DNA of 64,000 bases from Rhodobacter maris (GCF_900217815.1 NZ_OBMT01000001.1:434001-498000), one strand, 5' to 3'; shown: positions 35,946-44,284, counted from the first letter of the stretch. The notes: a model not told the origin generated them from the sequence alone. Numbers and translations are program-made.

Positions 35946-37348
35946 GCGCGCGGCGTGATCTTCAGCCGGATGCCGTGATCCGAGCGCACGGTCAGATGCG
36001 CGACCGGCATTGGCACCTCGCCCGCCACCGGCGCAAAGCGGTAGGCGCGCAGGAACATCGCAAGCAGAAGCGGCCCCTCTGCCATGGCGAAAGCCGCACC
36101 GGGGCAGACCCGCGGCCCCTCCGAGAAGGGGACGAAAGCATCGCGCAAGCCCGCCTTGCCGTTTTCGGTCTCCCAGCGGCCGGGGTCGAACGCGTCGGGG
36201 TTCTCCCAGATCCGTTCATGGCGATGCAAATGCCACGGCGAGACGACGATCTGCGCCCCCTTCGGCACGCTGCGCCCCCGGAACGTCATCGGGCAGGCCG
36301 CCTCGCGCACGAACATCGGCACCGGCGGATAGAGCCGCATCGCCTCGCGAAAGACGGCACGCGCCAGTTTGAGCCGGCTCATCACCTGAAACGGCGGCTC
36401 GGCATCAGTGAGCATCTCGCGCGCCTCGGCGGCGAGTTTTTCCTGCCAGTCGGGATGGGTGGCGAGCAGATAAAGCGACCAGGCGAGCGCCGCGGCCGAG
36501 GTCTCATGCCCGGCCAGAAAGAAGATCGCCACCTGATCGACCATCTCGGCCGTGTCAAATACCGCGCCCGTCTGCGGGTCCGGCGTGGTCATGATTTTGG
36601 TGGCCAGATCATCGAGCGCGGTGCCCGCGGCGATCTCCGCGGCGCGCATCTCGGCAAGTTGGCCGATCAGCGCGCGAATCGCCGCTGCCGTCTCGCGGGT
36701 CTTCTTCGAATGAAAGCCCGGAACCCATTTCGGGAAAGGCAGAATGGCTGAGAGGTTCGCCACCGGATGCGCCGCCTGATGGGCGCGGAAACCCTCGAAC
36801 GCCGCCTGCGCGATCTCATGCTCGATCGGCATCGAGAACATGGTGCGGAAGATCACATCCATCGCCACATGGCTCGTTTCCGCCTCGATCTCGTGCGGCG
36901 TGCCATCGGCCGCCGTCGCGAGCCGTTCGACCGCCGCGACACCGCTTTGCCACATTGCCGGGAACACCTCGCGCAGCCGCCCGCCCTCGAAGGCCGGGTC
37001 GATGATACGGCGTTGATGCTCCCATGTTGCGCCATTAGTGATGAAGACGCTTTCGCGCAACAGCGGTTTCAACCCTACGCGGATCCGCTCGGATTTCGGA
37101 AAGTCACGCACCGGACCGCGCAGAACCCGGTGCACGAGTTCGGGCTCGTTGCAAAGGAAAGAGCGGAAGAAGGGCGTGCGCATCTCCGCCATCCAGGCGC
37201 GGTAAAGATGCGCAGGCTGGGCAGAGAGGATGTCGCGCTGAAAGAGCAGCAGGTAACGCCAGAGCGAGACTTTGCCCTGCCGTGCCGCTGGTTTCGGAGG
37301 CCGCGCGGCCGGGCAGGATGACGCGGGCGGTGCTGCGGTCTCGGTCAT
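35942..37348 (-). CDS. Cytochrome P450 (paralogue 1)
   Basis: The 468-residue haem monooxygenase has the I-helix AGHETS, the K-helix ExxR in REAMRLYPP, and the haem-binding FSEGPRVCPG with Cys415 as thiolate ligand. The N-terminus has no membrane anchor, so it is probably soluble and needs a ferredoxin or other redox partner, none of which is encoded nearby. It is closely related to the second P450 at 38303-39778 and divergent from the FNR-like regulator gene. The substrate is unknown. Confidence 0.93.
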   Translation of the reverse strand: MTETAAPPASSCPAARPPKPAARQGKVSLWRYLLLFQRDILSAQPAHLYRAWMAEMRTPFFRSFLCNEPELVHRVLRGPVRDFPKSERIRVGLKPLLRESVFITNGATWEHQRRIIDPAFEGGRLREVFPAMWQSGVAAVERLATAADGTPHEIEAETSHVAMDVIFRTMFSMPIEHEIAQAAFEGFRAHQAAHPVANLSAILPFPKWVPGFHSKKTRETAAAIRALIGQLAEMRAAEIAAGTALDDLATKIMTTPDPQTGAVFDTAEMVDQVAIFFLAGHETSAAALAWSLYLLATHPDWQEKLAAEAREMLTDAEPPFQVMSRLKLARAVFREAMRLYPPVPMFVREAACPMTFRGRSVPKGAQIVVSPWHLHRHERIWENPDAFDPGRWETENGKAGLRDAFVPFSEGPRVCPGAAFAMAEGPLLLAMFLRAYRFAPVAGEVPMPVAHLTVRSDHGIRLKITPRA

Positions 37349-37532
37349 CGGCACGTATCCGTTCTTTCCAAGGCTTCCGCCCGCCTCTAGTCCGCCCCCG
37401 AACAGCTGTAAATGACCGATCTCACAGATTTCGCCCCCCGTGGCAGCGCTGGCGAGCTGATACCATGCGTCGCAGTCGCGCACCTCCAGTCAACGCGCTA
37501 TATATGGCATCTAAGTATCGCACAGGCGCGCC

Positions 37533-38285
37533 ATGCCCGAGATCCTCGATCCGCCCAGCCATCCCTGCGGGCGCTGCATCTTTTACGAAAAGAGCCTCTG
37601 GCACCCGGTCGGGCTGGGGTCGGTGTTGCAGTTGAACGGCAGCTTCTCGCGCCGCGAGGTGGCGGCGGGTGAGGTGGTGTTCGAACAGGGCAGCCGCAAC
37701 CGCGCGGTGCTTTGCGTCTCCAAGGGGCTCGTTGCCCTGCGCAGCCATAACCCGGATGGCTCCTCGACCCTGATGCGGCTCGCCTATCCGGGCGAGATCA
37801 TCGGGTTCCGTTCGTTTCTGAGCCGCAGCGAGCACCAGACCGAGGCGCGCGCCCTGATCCCCTCGCGGGTCTGCACCGTCACCCGGATGAGCGCCGAGAC
37901 CCTGGTGCGCAACCACCCGGCGATTCTCGAGCGGTTGATGGTGCGTGCGGTGGCGGAAATCGACCGCAGCCATGCCCGGATCATCGCCGCGGCCACGACC
38001 TCGAACAAGGACCGGCTGGCAAAGCTGATGACCTGGCTGATGGCGCGCCATGGCTGCCTTGAAGACGGCTTGATGCGGATGCAGCTACCGATGACGCGCT
38101 CCGATCTTGCCGATCTGATCGGAGTGCAGCGCGAGACCATGTCGCGACTGATCAAGCGGCTCGAGGAAGACGGCGATTTCGGGTTTCAGGGCCGCGAGGT
38201 CTGGATGCGCCCGCCTGAGGGCGAAGAGCAGACGAGCCCGGAAGAACGCGCGGAACTGGGCAAGATCGTCCAGCGGTTGCGCTGA
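37533..38285 (+). CDS. Crp/Fnr-type regulator with three of four FNR cluster cysteines
   Basis: The 250-residue protein has an effector-binding beta-roll (about 30-130), a dimer helix and a winged HTH with recognition helix VQRETMSRLIKRL, in which E-T-x-S-R equals the FNR DNA-contact residues and predicts a TTGAT-N4-ATCAA site. Cys12, Cys15 and Cys114 align in spacing with E. coli FNR Cys20, Cys23 and Cys122; the third cluster ligand (FNR Cys29) would be Ser21. Extra cysteines are 61 and 175. It sits between two P450 genes, and an FNR-like box lies upstream of one, so it probably controls them. Confidence 0.85.
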   Translation: MPEILDPPSHPCGRCIFYEKSLWHPVGLGSVLQLNGSFSRREVAAGEVVFEQGSRNRAVLCVSKGLVALRSHNPDGSSTLMRLAYPGEIIGFRSFLSRSEHQTEARALIPSRVCTVTRMSAETLVRNHPAILERLMVRAVAEIDRSHARIIAAATTSNKDRLAKLMTWLMARHGCLEDGLMRMQLPMTRSDLADLIGVQRETMSRLIKRLEEDGDFGFQGREVWMRPPEGEEQTSPEERAELGKIVQRLR

Positions 38286-38302
38286 TCCCGTGGCTTGCGG
38301 CC

Positions 38303-39778
38303 TCAGGCTTCTTCCATCGCCGCAATGCTGGCGCCCGATTGCACCGGGGCCACGGCTGCGCGCGGCGTAAGCCGGAGCCAGATCCCGTCGCGGCCGCGCA
38401 CGGTGAGCTGCGCCACCGGCATCGGCTCGCGCCCTTCGACCATCTCGACGCGGTAGCTGCGCAGCACCATCGCGAGCAACAAAGGCCCCTCCGCCATGGC
38501 AAAGCCCGCCCCCGGGCAGACCCGCGGCCCGGCGGAGAACGGAATATAGGACAGCCGCGCGCTTTCGCGCCCCTCGGGCCTGTCCCAGCGCGTCGGGTCG
38601 AAATCGTCGGGATCCTTCCAGATCCGCTCGTGGCGGTGCAAGTGCCAGGGGCTGACGACGATCAGTGACCCCTTCGCCACCTTGCGGCCGCGCAGTTCCT
38701 CTTCCTGCACCGTCTCGCGCAGATACATCGGCACCGGCGGGTAAAGCCGCATCGACTCGCGGAAGACCGCGCGGGCGAGCTTGAGGCGCGACACCGAGGA
38801 GGCATAGATCTTCTCGGCGTCGATCACCTCTTGCGCCTCGGCGGCGAGCTTTTCCTGCCATTCTGGGAAGAGCGCCATCAGATAGAGCGACCAGGCAAGC
38901 GCCGCCGCCCCCGTTTCATGGCCCGCCAGCAGGAAGATGCCGACCTGATCGACCATCTCGGCGGGGGTGAAACATTTGCCGTCGACCGGGTCCGGCGTGG
39001 TCATGATCCGGGTGGCGAGATCGTCGGGCGCGGTGCCAGCCGCGATCTCGGCCGCGCGCGCCTCGACAAGGCTCGCGATGAAGCCGCGGATTTGCTTGGC
39101 CGTTTTGGTGGTTGCGCCAAAGCGCAGCTTGGGCAGCCAGCGCGGCAGGCTGAAGAGCGTGCCGGTGTTCACCATCGGGCGCGAGGCCTGATGGGCGCGG
39201 AACGCGTCGAACACCGCATTGGCCGTCGCATCTTCAACCGGGATCGAGAAAAGCGTGCGGAAGATCACATCGAGCGCGGCATGGCTCGCCTGCCCTTCCA
39301 CATCGACGGGGCGGCCATCGGCAAAGGGGCGCATCCGCTCCACCATCGAGGCGGCGGCATCCCACATCGCTGGGAGCACCTCCTTGGTGCGCCCGCCGTC
39401 GAAGGCGGGGTCGATGATGCGGCGCTGGCGCTCCCATTCTGGGCCGTTGGTGATGAAGATTGAATGGCCCAGAAGCGGTGTCAGCCCTTCGAAGAGCCGG
39501 AGCGACTTCGGAAAATCATGCGGACGGCGCGTCAGCACGAGGTCGACGAGGTCGGGGTCGTTGCAGAGGTAGGAGGTGAAGAAGGGCGAACGAAACTCCG
39601 CCATCCAGGCGTGAAAGAGCCGCCTGGGCTGCACCGCGAGAATGTCTTGCCGCACCAGCCGCAAGACATCGCGCAGACCCACCTTTTCGGGCCGCGGCGG
39701 CGGCTTCACCGGGCGACGCTGCGCGAAGGGGCATGCGGGGGCGGTTTCAGGCGCGCGGCTCTGGGGTGCGGGTTCCAT
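38303..39778 (-). CDS. Cytochrome P450 (paralogue 2)
   Basis: The 491-residue P450 repeats the layout of paralogue 1, with ExxR in RESMRLYPP and FSAGPRVCPG (Cys421). Its I-helix reads AGHETG, with Gly where Ser/Thr normally assists oxygen activation, so chemistry could differ. Long identical blocks with paralogue 1 (PWHLHRHERIW, FAMAEGPLLLAM) indicate duplication. The ATG at 39778 has GAGAGGA before it, and a candidate FNR-type box lies 57-70 bases upstream. A 20-residue Ala-rich tail is unique to this copy. Confidence 0.93.
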   Translation of the reverse strand: MEPAPQSRAPETAPACPFAQRRPVKPPPRPEKVGLRDVLRLVRQDILAVQPRRLFHAWMAEFRSPFFTSYLCNDPDLVDLVLTRRPHDFPKSLRLFEGLTPLLGHSIFITNGPEWERQRRIIDPAFDGGRTKEVLPAMWDAAASMVERMRPFADGRPVDVEGQASHAALDVIFRTLFSIPVEDATANAVFDAFRAHQASRPMVNTGTLFSLPRWLPKLRFGATTKTAKQIRGFIASLVEARAAEIAAGTAPDDLATRIMTTPDPVDGKCFTPAEMVDQVGIFLLAGHETGAAALAWSLYLMALFPEWQEKLAAEAQEVIDAEKIYASSVSRLKLARAVFRESMRLYPPVPMYLRETVQEEELRGRKVAKGSLIVVSPWHLHRHERIWKDPDDFDPTRWDRPEGRESARLSYIPFSAGPRVCPGAGFAMAEGPLLLAMVLRSYRVEMVEGREPMPVAQLTVRGRDGIWLRLTPRAAVAPVQSGASIAAMEEA

Positions 39779-39834
39779 CGGTCCTCTCGCCTTCACTGTC
39801 GCACCCTTCTTGGCACAAACCATGGCACGCGAGG

Positions 39835-39848
39835 TTGACCATAATCAA
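39835..39848 (-). promoter_or_regulatory. Candidate FNR-type operator upstream of P450 paralogue 2
   Basis: The 14-mer TTGAC-CATA-ATCAA matches the FNR/CRP-FNR consensus TTGAT-N4-ATCAA at nine of ten positions and extends to a near-palindrome (GG before and ACC after). Its place, 57-70 bases before the start codon, suits activation or repression. The FNR-like gene next door supplies a plausible ligand. Confidence 0.55.
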
Positions 39849-39874
39849 ACCGCAGACACAAAGCAGCATTCTGC

Positions 39875-40552
39875 TCAATTCGTTAGCGGCAGAAGCACCG
39901 GATCGGCGCGGAACGCAGACGGCAGAAGGCGGGCGAGCGCATCGATCTTGGGCAGGTCTTCCTGCACGATGTAGGGATGCGTCGGATGCCGCGCAAGGAA
40001 GTTCTGATGATAGGCCTCGGCCGGGTAGAAGGGGGCATTTTCCTCGATCTGTGTCACGATCGCTGCGGGAAACACCCGGGCACGGTTCAATTCGCCAATG
40101 TAGGCGCGGGCCGATTCCTCCTGCGCAGGTGTCTGCGGAAAGATCACCGAACGGTATTGCGGGCCGACATCGGGCCCCTGCCGGTTGAGTTCGGTCGGAT
40201 CATGCACAACCGAGAAGAAGATCTGCATCAACGCCCCGTAGCTCACTTGCGCCGGATCATAGACCACCTGAACAGACTCGGCATGGCCGGTGTCGCCGCG
40301 GCTGACCCGCTCATAATGCGCCGTGCCCGCCTCGCCACCGGCATAACCAGATGTGGCGGAGATCACCCCTCTGGTGTGCTGATACACCCCCTGCACTCCC
40401 CAGAAACAGCCCCCGGCAAAAACCGCGGTCTGTGGCCCGGTCTCGACGATGGAGGTGGTCGGAGCCGGAATCGCCCGCCACTCTTCGGCCGGGGCCGGCG
40501 CGGACGAAAGGCTCAGCGCAGTCAGGACGAGGGCAAGGATCAGGCGTGTCAT
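39875..40552 (-). CDS. msrA: Periplasmic peptide methionine sulfoxide reductase MsrA
   Basis: MsrA reduces Met-S-sulfoxide in proteins. The 225-residue precursor has a Sec signal (LILALVLTALSLSSAPAPA, cleavage near 23) and the catalytic GGCFWG followed by SGYAGG and GHAESVQVVYDP. No resolving Cys is seen near the C-terminus, so reduction by a partner thioredoxin-like protein is needed, and the upstream dipZ-like gene supplies one. It is the last gene of msrB-dipZ-msrA and probably acts in the periplasm. Confidence 0.93.
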   Translation of the reverse strand: MTRLILALVLTALSLSSAPAPAEEWRAIPAPTTSIVETGPQTAVFAGGCFWGVQGVYQHTRGVISATSGYAGGEAGTAHYERVSRGDTGHAESVQVVYDPAQVSYGALMQIFFSVVHDPTELNRQGPDVGPQYRSVIFPQTPAQEESARAYIGELNRARVFPAAIVTQIEENAPFYPAEAYHQNFLARHPTHPYIVQEDLPKIDALARLLPSAFRADPVLLPLTN

Positions 40553-40561
40553 GGCGGGCTC

Positions 40562-42415
40562 CTATCCGAAGGTGAAAGCGAAGGCCTCGACGCCGGGGGC
40601 ATGGAAGCGAATCTCGAACGCGTGCTCCCCAACCGCGCCCTTGGCACGGTAAAGCTGGTAGAGCCGGTCCTCGGTGACTGAGCCATTACCCGCGGCATCG
40701 ACATCGAGCCCCGCATCGGCCCCCGGCGGCGCACCGTCGATCATCACGGTGAAGGGCACCGGAGCCGCTTCGGGCGAGAGCACCAGATGCAGGTCGCGCG
40801 CATGGAAGCGAAACCGGATCGCGTCTTGCGCTCTGGCGCTCCGGGCGGCCTCGGCGCCGACGCTCCAGCCTCCGTCGAACGCCCATTCGTTGAGCCGCAG
40901 ATCATCTGGCGCGGCGTAGTCATGCACCTCATCCGCGACCAGACCTTCGGCGTTGACATTGTTCGCGGCGCGGGCGTGACCAAGATAGGTTTCGGGGGAG
41001 AGCACATCGGCCATGTCGGCCGCTTCCGAAACGCCCGTAGCCGTGACTTCGGCGGGCGGCAGGGCGACCTTGCTCAAGCCCGCCTCGGCAAGAAGCTGGC
41101 GGATCACCTGTTCGGATTCTTCATATCCCCCCTCGCCGAAATGGTGGTGCCGGATGCGCCCCTCGGCGTCGACGAAATAATGCGCGGGCCAGTAGCGGTT
41201 CTGAAAGGCGCGCCAGATCGCATAGTCATTGTCGAGCGCCACCGGATAGGAGAGCCCGAGATCCTCGGTTGCGCGCTTCACGTTGCCCGGGTCTTTCTCG
41301 AAGGCGAATTCGGGGGCATGCACGCCGATCACCACCAGGCCTTGCGGCCCATATGCCTCAGCCCAGGCCTTCACATGGGGCAGTGCGCGCAGGCAGTTGA
41401 TGCAGGAGTAAGTCCAGAAGTCGATCAGCACCACCTTGCCGCGCAACTCTTCCGCGGTGAGCGGCGCGGAGTTGAGCCATTGCACTGCCCCCGTGAGCGG
41501 CGGCATCCGCCCCTCGACCGGCAGCGCGGGCGTGGTCATCGCCGGGCCAGCCGCCAGCATCGCCGGGCCTGTCATTGCTGGCCCGGTCATGGCGGGGCCG
41601 CCCGTCATCGCGGCCCCCCCGGTCATCGCCGGTGCGCCCTGCATCATCATCGCCCCGTCCGCCTCGGGCATCACCACAGAGGCAGTCTTCGCGCCTCCGA
41701 GCCGGTCGATCAGCCCGGCCTCGAGCCGGTTCGTCGAGGCGGTGGAAAGTTTGGTCAAAACGCCAGTGTCGAGGCCCAGCGCAATCGCCCCCACGCCCAC
41801 GAGCACCGCCGCGCCCAGCCCCCGGCGCAGCCCTTCGCCCCAGCCGAGCCCGCGCTTGAGAAGCGCAAAGACCCGCCCGCCGGCAAAGACGGCAACACCG
41901 AGCGCGGTGGCCGCACCCAGCGCATAAGCCAGCAGCAGCGCCGAGGTGGCGAGGCTCGCGCCATTGAGTGCTGCGCCGGTCAGGATGAGCCCGAGAATGG
42001 GCCCCGCGCAGGGCGCCCACAACAGCCCCGTCGCCACGCCCAGCAGCGCCGATCCGGCAACCGAAGGCTGCGCCTCGGCCCCTTCCGAGAGCCGGTTGCC
42101 GAGGGCAACAACGGGCCGGGTGAGCCGATCCGCCAGGCCGGGCAGAAGCAGCATCAGCCCGAAGGCGGCGAGGAGCGCCAGCGCCGCCCAGCGCGCCCAT
42201 TGGTTTGCCGCCACGGCCCAGCCGCCGCCCAGCGCCGCCAGCGTCGCGATACCGGCAAAGGCGAGCGCCATGCCGCCCAGCATCGGCGCTGTCGCGCGCC
42301 AGAACGGCTGGCCCGCGCGAGCAAAGACGAAGGGCAGCACCGGCAGGATGCAGGGGCTCAGGATCGTCAGCACACCGCCGAGATACGCCAAAAACGCGAG
42401 CGTCATCTCAGGCAT
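40562..42415 (-). CDS. DipZ-type transmembrane thiol reductase (CcdA-like domain, thioredoxin domain, C-terminal domain)
   Basis: The 617-residue protein has a CcdA/DsbD-type membrane domain (1-220) with Cys22 in LSPCILP and Cys136 in WAPCAG, a 56-residue Met-rich linker (249-304), a periplasmic TlpA/thioredoxin domain with C338-I-N-C341 (WTYSCINCLRALPHV), and a C-terminal galactose-binding-like domain. It should carry electrons from cytoplasmic thioredoxin to periplasmic MsrA/MsrB. The start overlaps msrB by eight bases; the ATG three codons in (42406) is the alternative. The linker is the odd part. Confidence 0.9.
   Translation of the reverse strand: MPEMTLAFLAYLGGVLTILSPCILPVLPFVFARAGQPFWRATAPMLGGMALAFAGIATLAALGGGWAVAANQWARWAALALLAAFGLMLLLPGLADRLTRPVVALGNRLSEGAEAQPSVAGSALLGVATGLLWAPCAGPILGLILTGAALNGASLATSALLLAYALGAATALGVAVFAGGRVFALLKRGLGWGEGLRRGLGAAVLVGVGAIALGLDTGVLTKLSTASTNRLEAGLIDRLGGAKTASVVMPEADGAMMMQGAPAMTGGAAMTGGPAMTGPAMTGPAMLAAGPAMTTPALPVEGRMPPLTGAVQWLNSAPLTAEELRGKVVLIDFWTYSCINCLRALPHVKAWAEAYGPQGLVVIGVHAPEFAFEKDPGNVKRATEDLGLSYPVALDNDYAIWRAFQNRYWPAHYFVDAEGRIRHHHFGEGGYEESEQVIRQLLAEAGLSKVALPPAEVTATGVSEAADMADVLSPETYLGHARAANNVNAEGLVADEVHDYAAPDDLRLNEWAFDGGWSVGAEAARSARAQDAIRFRFHARDLHLVLSPEAAPVPFTVMIDGAPPGADAGLDVDAAGNGSVTEDRLYQLYRAKGAVGEHAFEIRFHAPGVEAFAFTFG
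41504..41671 (-). repeat. Coding Met-rich imperfect repeat (PAMTG-type units) in the DipZ linker
   Basis: This part of the DipZ-like gene encodes eleven Met in 56 residues, with the repeated units PAMTGG, AAMTGG, PAMTGP, AMTGP and related forms after an AMMMQG start. It bridges the membrane domain and the thioredoxin domain, so it lies in the periplasm. Tandem slippage of short codon blocks probably produced it. Confidence 0.75.
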
Positions 42416-42884
42416 CCACCGGCCGGAACGTCATCGCCACGCCGTTCATGCAGTAGCGCAACCCGGTGGGCGGCGGCCCGTCCTCGAACACATGACCCAG
42501 ATGCCCGCCGCAACGCGCGCAATGCACCTCGGTCCGGGTCATGCCGAGGCTGATGTCGGTGGTGGTGCCCACGGCGGTTTCGGAGATCGGTTGCCAGAAG
42601 CTCGGCCAGCCGGTGCCGCTTTCGTATTTCGCCTCCGAGGAGAAGAGCTGCTGGTCGCAGCCCGCGCAGGAAAAGACGCCGCTGCGGTGCTCGTTCAGAA
42701 GCGGGCTGGTGAAGGGATATTCGGTACCGTGCTTGCGCAAGATCGCATATTGATCGGGGGTAAGCCGCTTTTGCCATTCGGCATCGCTGTGGCTGACCTC
42801 GAAAGCCTCTTCGGCCCGGGCAAGGCCCGCGCTGCCGCACAGCGCGGCAAGGCAGGAGGTCATCAGGAACTGGCGCCTTTGCAT
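42408..42884 (-). CDS. msrB: Exported peptide methionine-(R)-sulfoxide reductase MsrB
   Basis: The 158-residue precursor has an RRQFLM signal with hydrophobic core (Tat-like) and cleavage near 25 (ARA-E). MsrB motifs are complete: CxxC zinc sites CAGC and CARC, and the catalytic RYCMNGVAMTF with its Cys near the C-terminus. It reduces Met-R-sulfoxide in folded periplasmic proteins. It is the first gene of the msrB-dipZ-msrA operon. Confidence 0.94.
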   Translation of the reverse strand: MQRRQFLMTSCLAALCGSAGLARAEEAFEVSHSDAEWQKRLTPDQYAILRKHGTEYPFTSPLLNEHRSGVFSCAGCDQQLFSSEAKYESGTGWPSFWQPISETAVGTTTDISLGMTRTEVHCARCGGHLGHVFEDGPPPTGLRYCMNGVAMTFRPVDA

Positions 42885-42978
42885 GGTCTCCTCCGCTCTC
42901 CGCCCGAGGGGGCGAGTGGTACGAAGGTAGCACCCTGCGGCAAGCTGTCACGTCACTTCGGCGCACCAAAGCGTGAAC

Positions 42979-43956
42979 TCAGAAGATCGCATGGGCGCCG
43001 CGGTCATCACCCACCTCGCCGCGCAGCATCGCGGCGTAATGATCCTCGAGCCGGTCAGAGCCGAATTCGGGCGTGGCATCGGCATCATAGGCGCCCGTCA
43101 CCGGGTTCCACAACAGCATGCTTTCGCTCGCATAATAGCGGCCGATCTTCGCGAGCTCCGCCTTGGCCTTCAGCTTTGGCGAAAAGCGGCCAAGGGTGGA
43201 GAGTACTCCCACGATCCCCTCCATCAGCGCAAAGGGGACATGCTTGATCTTCACCCTCTTGCCGGTGAGGCGTTCGAGCATCGCCGCCTGATCAAGCGGC
43301 GTGATCGCCGGGCCCGGGCCGCCGATCGGCAAGATTTTCCGCACCTTCTCCTCGTCGGTGAGGCATGACGCGATAAAGCGGCCGAGATCGGCATCTGAAA
43401 TGGGCTTGCAGGCGGTGCGGGTGCCGTCGCCGAAGACGAGGAAGGGCTTGCCCGCCTGCACCCGCGCAACCTGCCCCGAGAGGGATTTGAAGAAGGCGGT
43501 GGGGCGCACGATCGACCAGTGCAGCGGCGAGGCGCGGAGTTGCGATTCGAAGGCGATCTTCGCCTTCTGGAAGTCGAGATAGGGTTTTTGCACGCAGATC
43601 GCGGACAGCAGCACGAAGCGCTGCACCCGGGTCTCCAGCGCCGCCTCAAGGGCCAGCGAATGGGCCCGGTGGTCGATCGCCCAGGCATCGGCGGGCTCCC
43701 CGGTGCGGCTGGCAAGGCAGGAGACGATCGCCGCATGGGGTTTGGTGCGGAGCAGGTCTTCCACGAAGCCCGCCTGCGTGACATCGCCCTCGATGAGCGT
43801 GCAGCCGGGCAGGAGCGCCGGGTCCGTGCCCGGGCGCACGAGCGCGGTGACGCCATGACCGGCCTCGATCAGGGCGCGGGCGGTGGCGCGGCCGATCGTG
43901 CCGGTGCCACCCAGAAGCAGGGTGCGGTAACGCATGGGGGAAATTTGCGAGCTCAT
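42979..43956 (-). CDS. bciA: 3,8-divinyl (proto)chlorophyllide 8-vinyl reductase BciA
   Basis: The 325-residue NADPH-dependent SDR-like protein starts with LLGGTGTIGRATARAL and has DFQKAKIAFE and SIVRPTAFFKSLSGQVARV with CKPISDADLGRFI, the hallmark blocks of BciA. It reduces the C8 vinyl group in bacteriochlorophyll synthesis. This points to a phototrophic host. No other pigment gene is in the window, consistent with bciA often lying outside the photosynthesis cluster. A good SD (AGAGGAATT) precedes the ATG. Confidence 0.85.
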   Translation of the reverse strand: MSSQISPMRYRTLLLGGTGTIGRATARALIEAGHGVTALVRPGTDPALLPGCTLIEGDVTQAGFVEDLLRTKPHAAIVSCLASRTGEPADAWAIDHRAHSLALEAALETRVQRFVLLSAICVQKPYLDFQKAKIAFESQLRASPLHWSIVRPTAFFKSLSGQVARVQAGKPFLVFGDGTRTACKPISDADLGRFIASCLTDEEKVRKILPIGGPGPAITPLDQAAMLERLTGKRVKIKHVPFALMEGIVGVLSTLGRFSPKLKAKAELAKIGRYYASESMLLWNPVTGAYDADATPEFGSDRLEDHYAAMLRGEVGDDRGAHAIF

Positions 43957-44284
43957 CTGAATTCCTCTGGGACGGCGCCACCTTATCAGCCCGACGGCAA
44001 TGCGAAACGGTCAATTTCGGCGCAGCTTCGAAGCCGTCGCAGTTCCGCTGTCGATCCCGCAGACCGCGATCCTTTGTGACGCGAGCCTGGGCCGGCCCGA
44101 GGGACGAGGGTTTGCCCCGCCGATCCACGCTGCGCGCTGCGTATGAGACGCGCGAAGGAGGGAACGAGATGGGCTCATTGCTTGCGGGGTCGATGGCGAA
44201 GATACGGGTTTTCTGTTCTTTCTAATTCAGGCGCTCGAGGTTCATCCGCTTGACGCTCTGTCCGGTTTGGGAAAGGCTCGCCTC
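43957..44284. other. Intergenic stretch between bciA and the rhomboid gene
   Basis: These 328 bases between divergent genes hold no recognisable RNA gene or terminator. The only item I see is an 18-codon reading frame at 44169-44225 behind a very strong ribosome binding site. The rest presumably contains two promoters. Confidence 0.5.
44169..44225 (+). CDS. Possible 18-residue leader peptide or small protein
   Basis: An ATG at 44169 follows GAAGGAGGGAACGAG, the best Shine-Dalgarno sequence in the area, and opens an 18-codon frame (MGSLLAGSMAKIRVFCSF) ending in TAA at 44223-44225. It lies 59 bases before the rhomboid gene in the same direction. Its Cys/Phe-rich end is compatible with a leader peptide, but homologues are unknown. 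Confidence 0.35.
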   Translation: MGSLLAGSMAKIRVFCSF

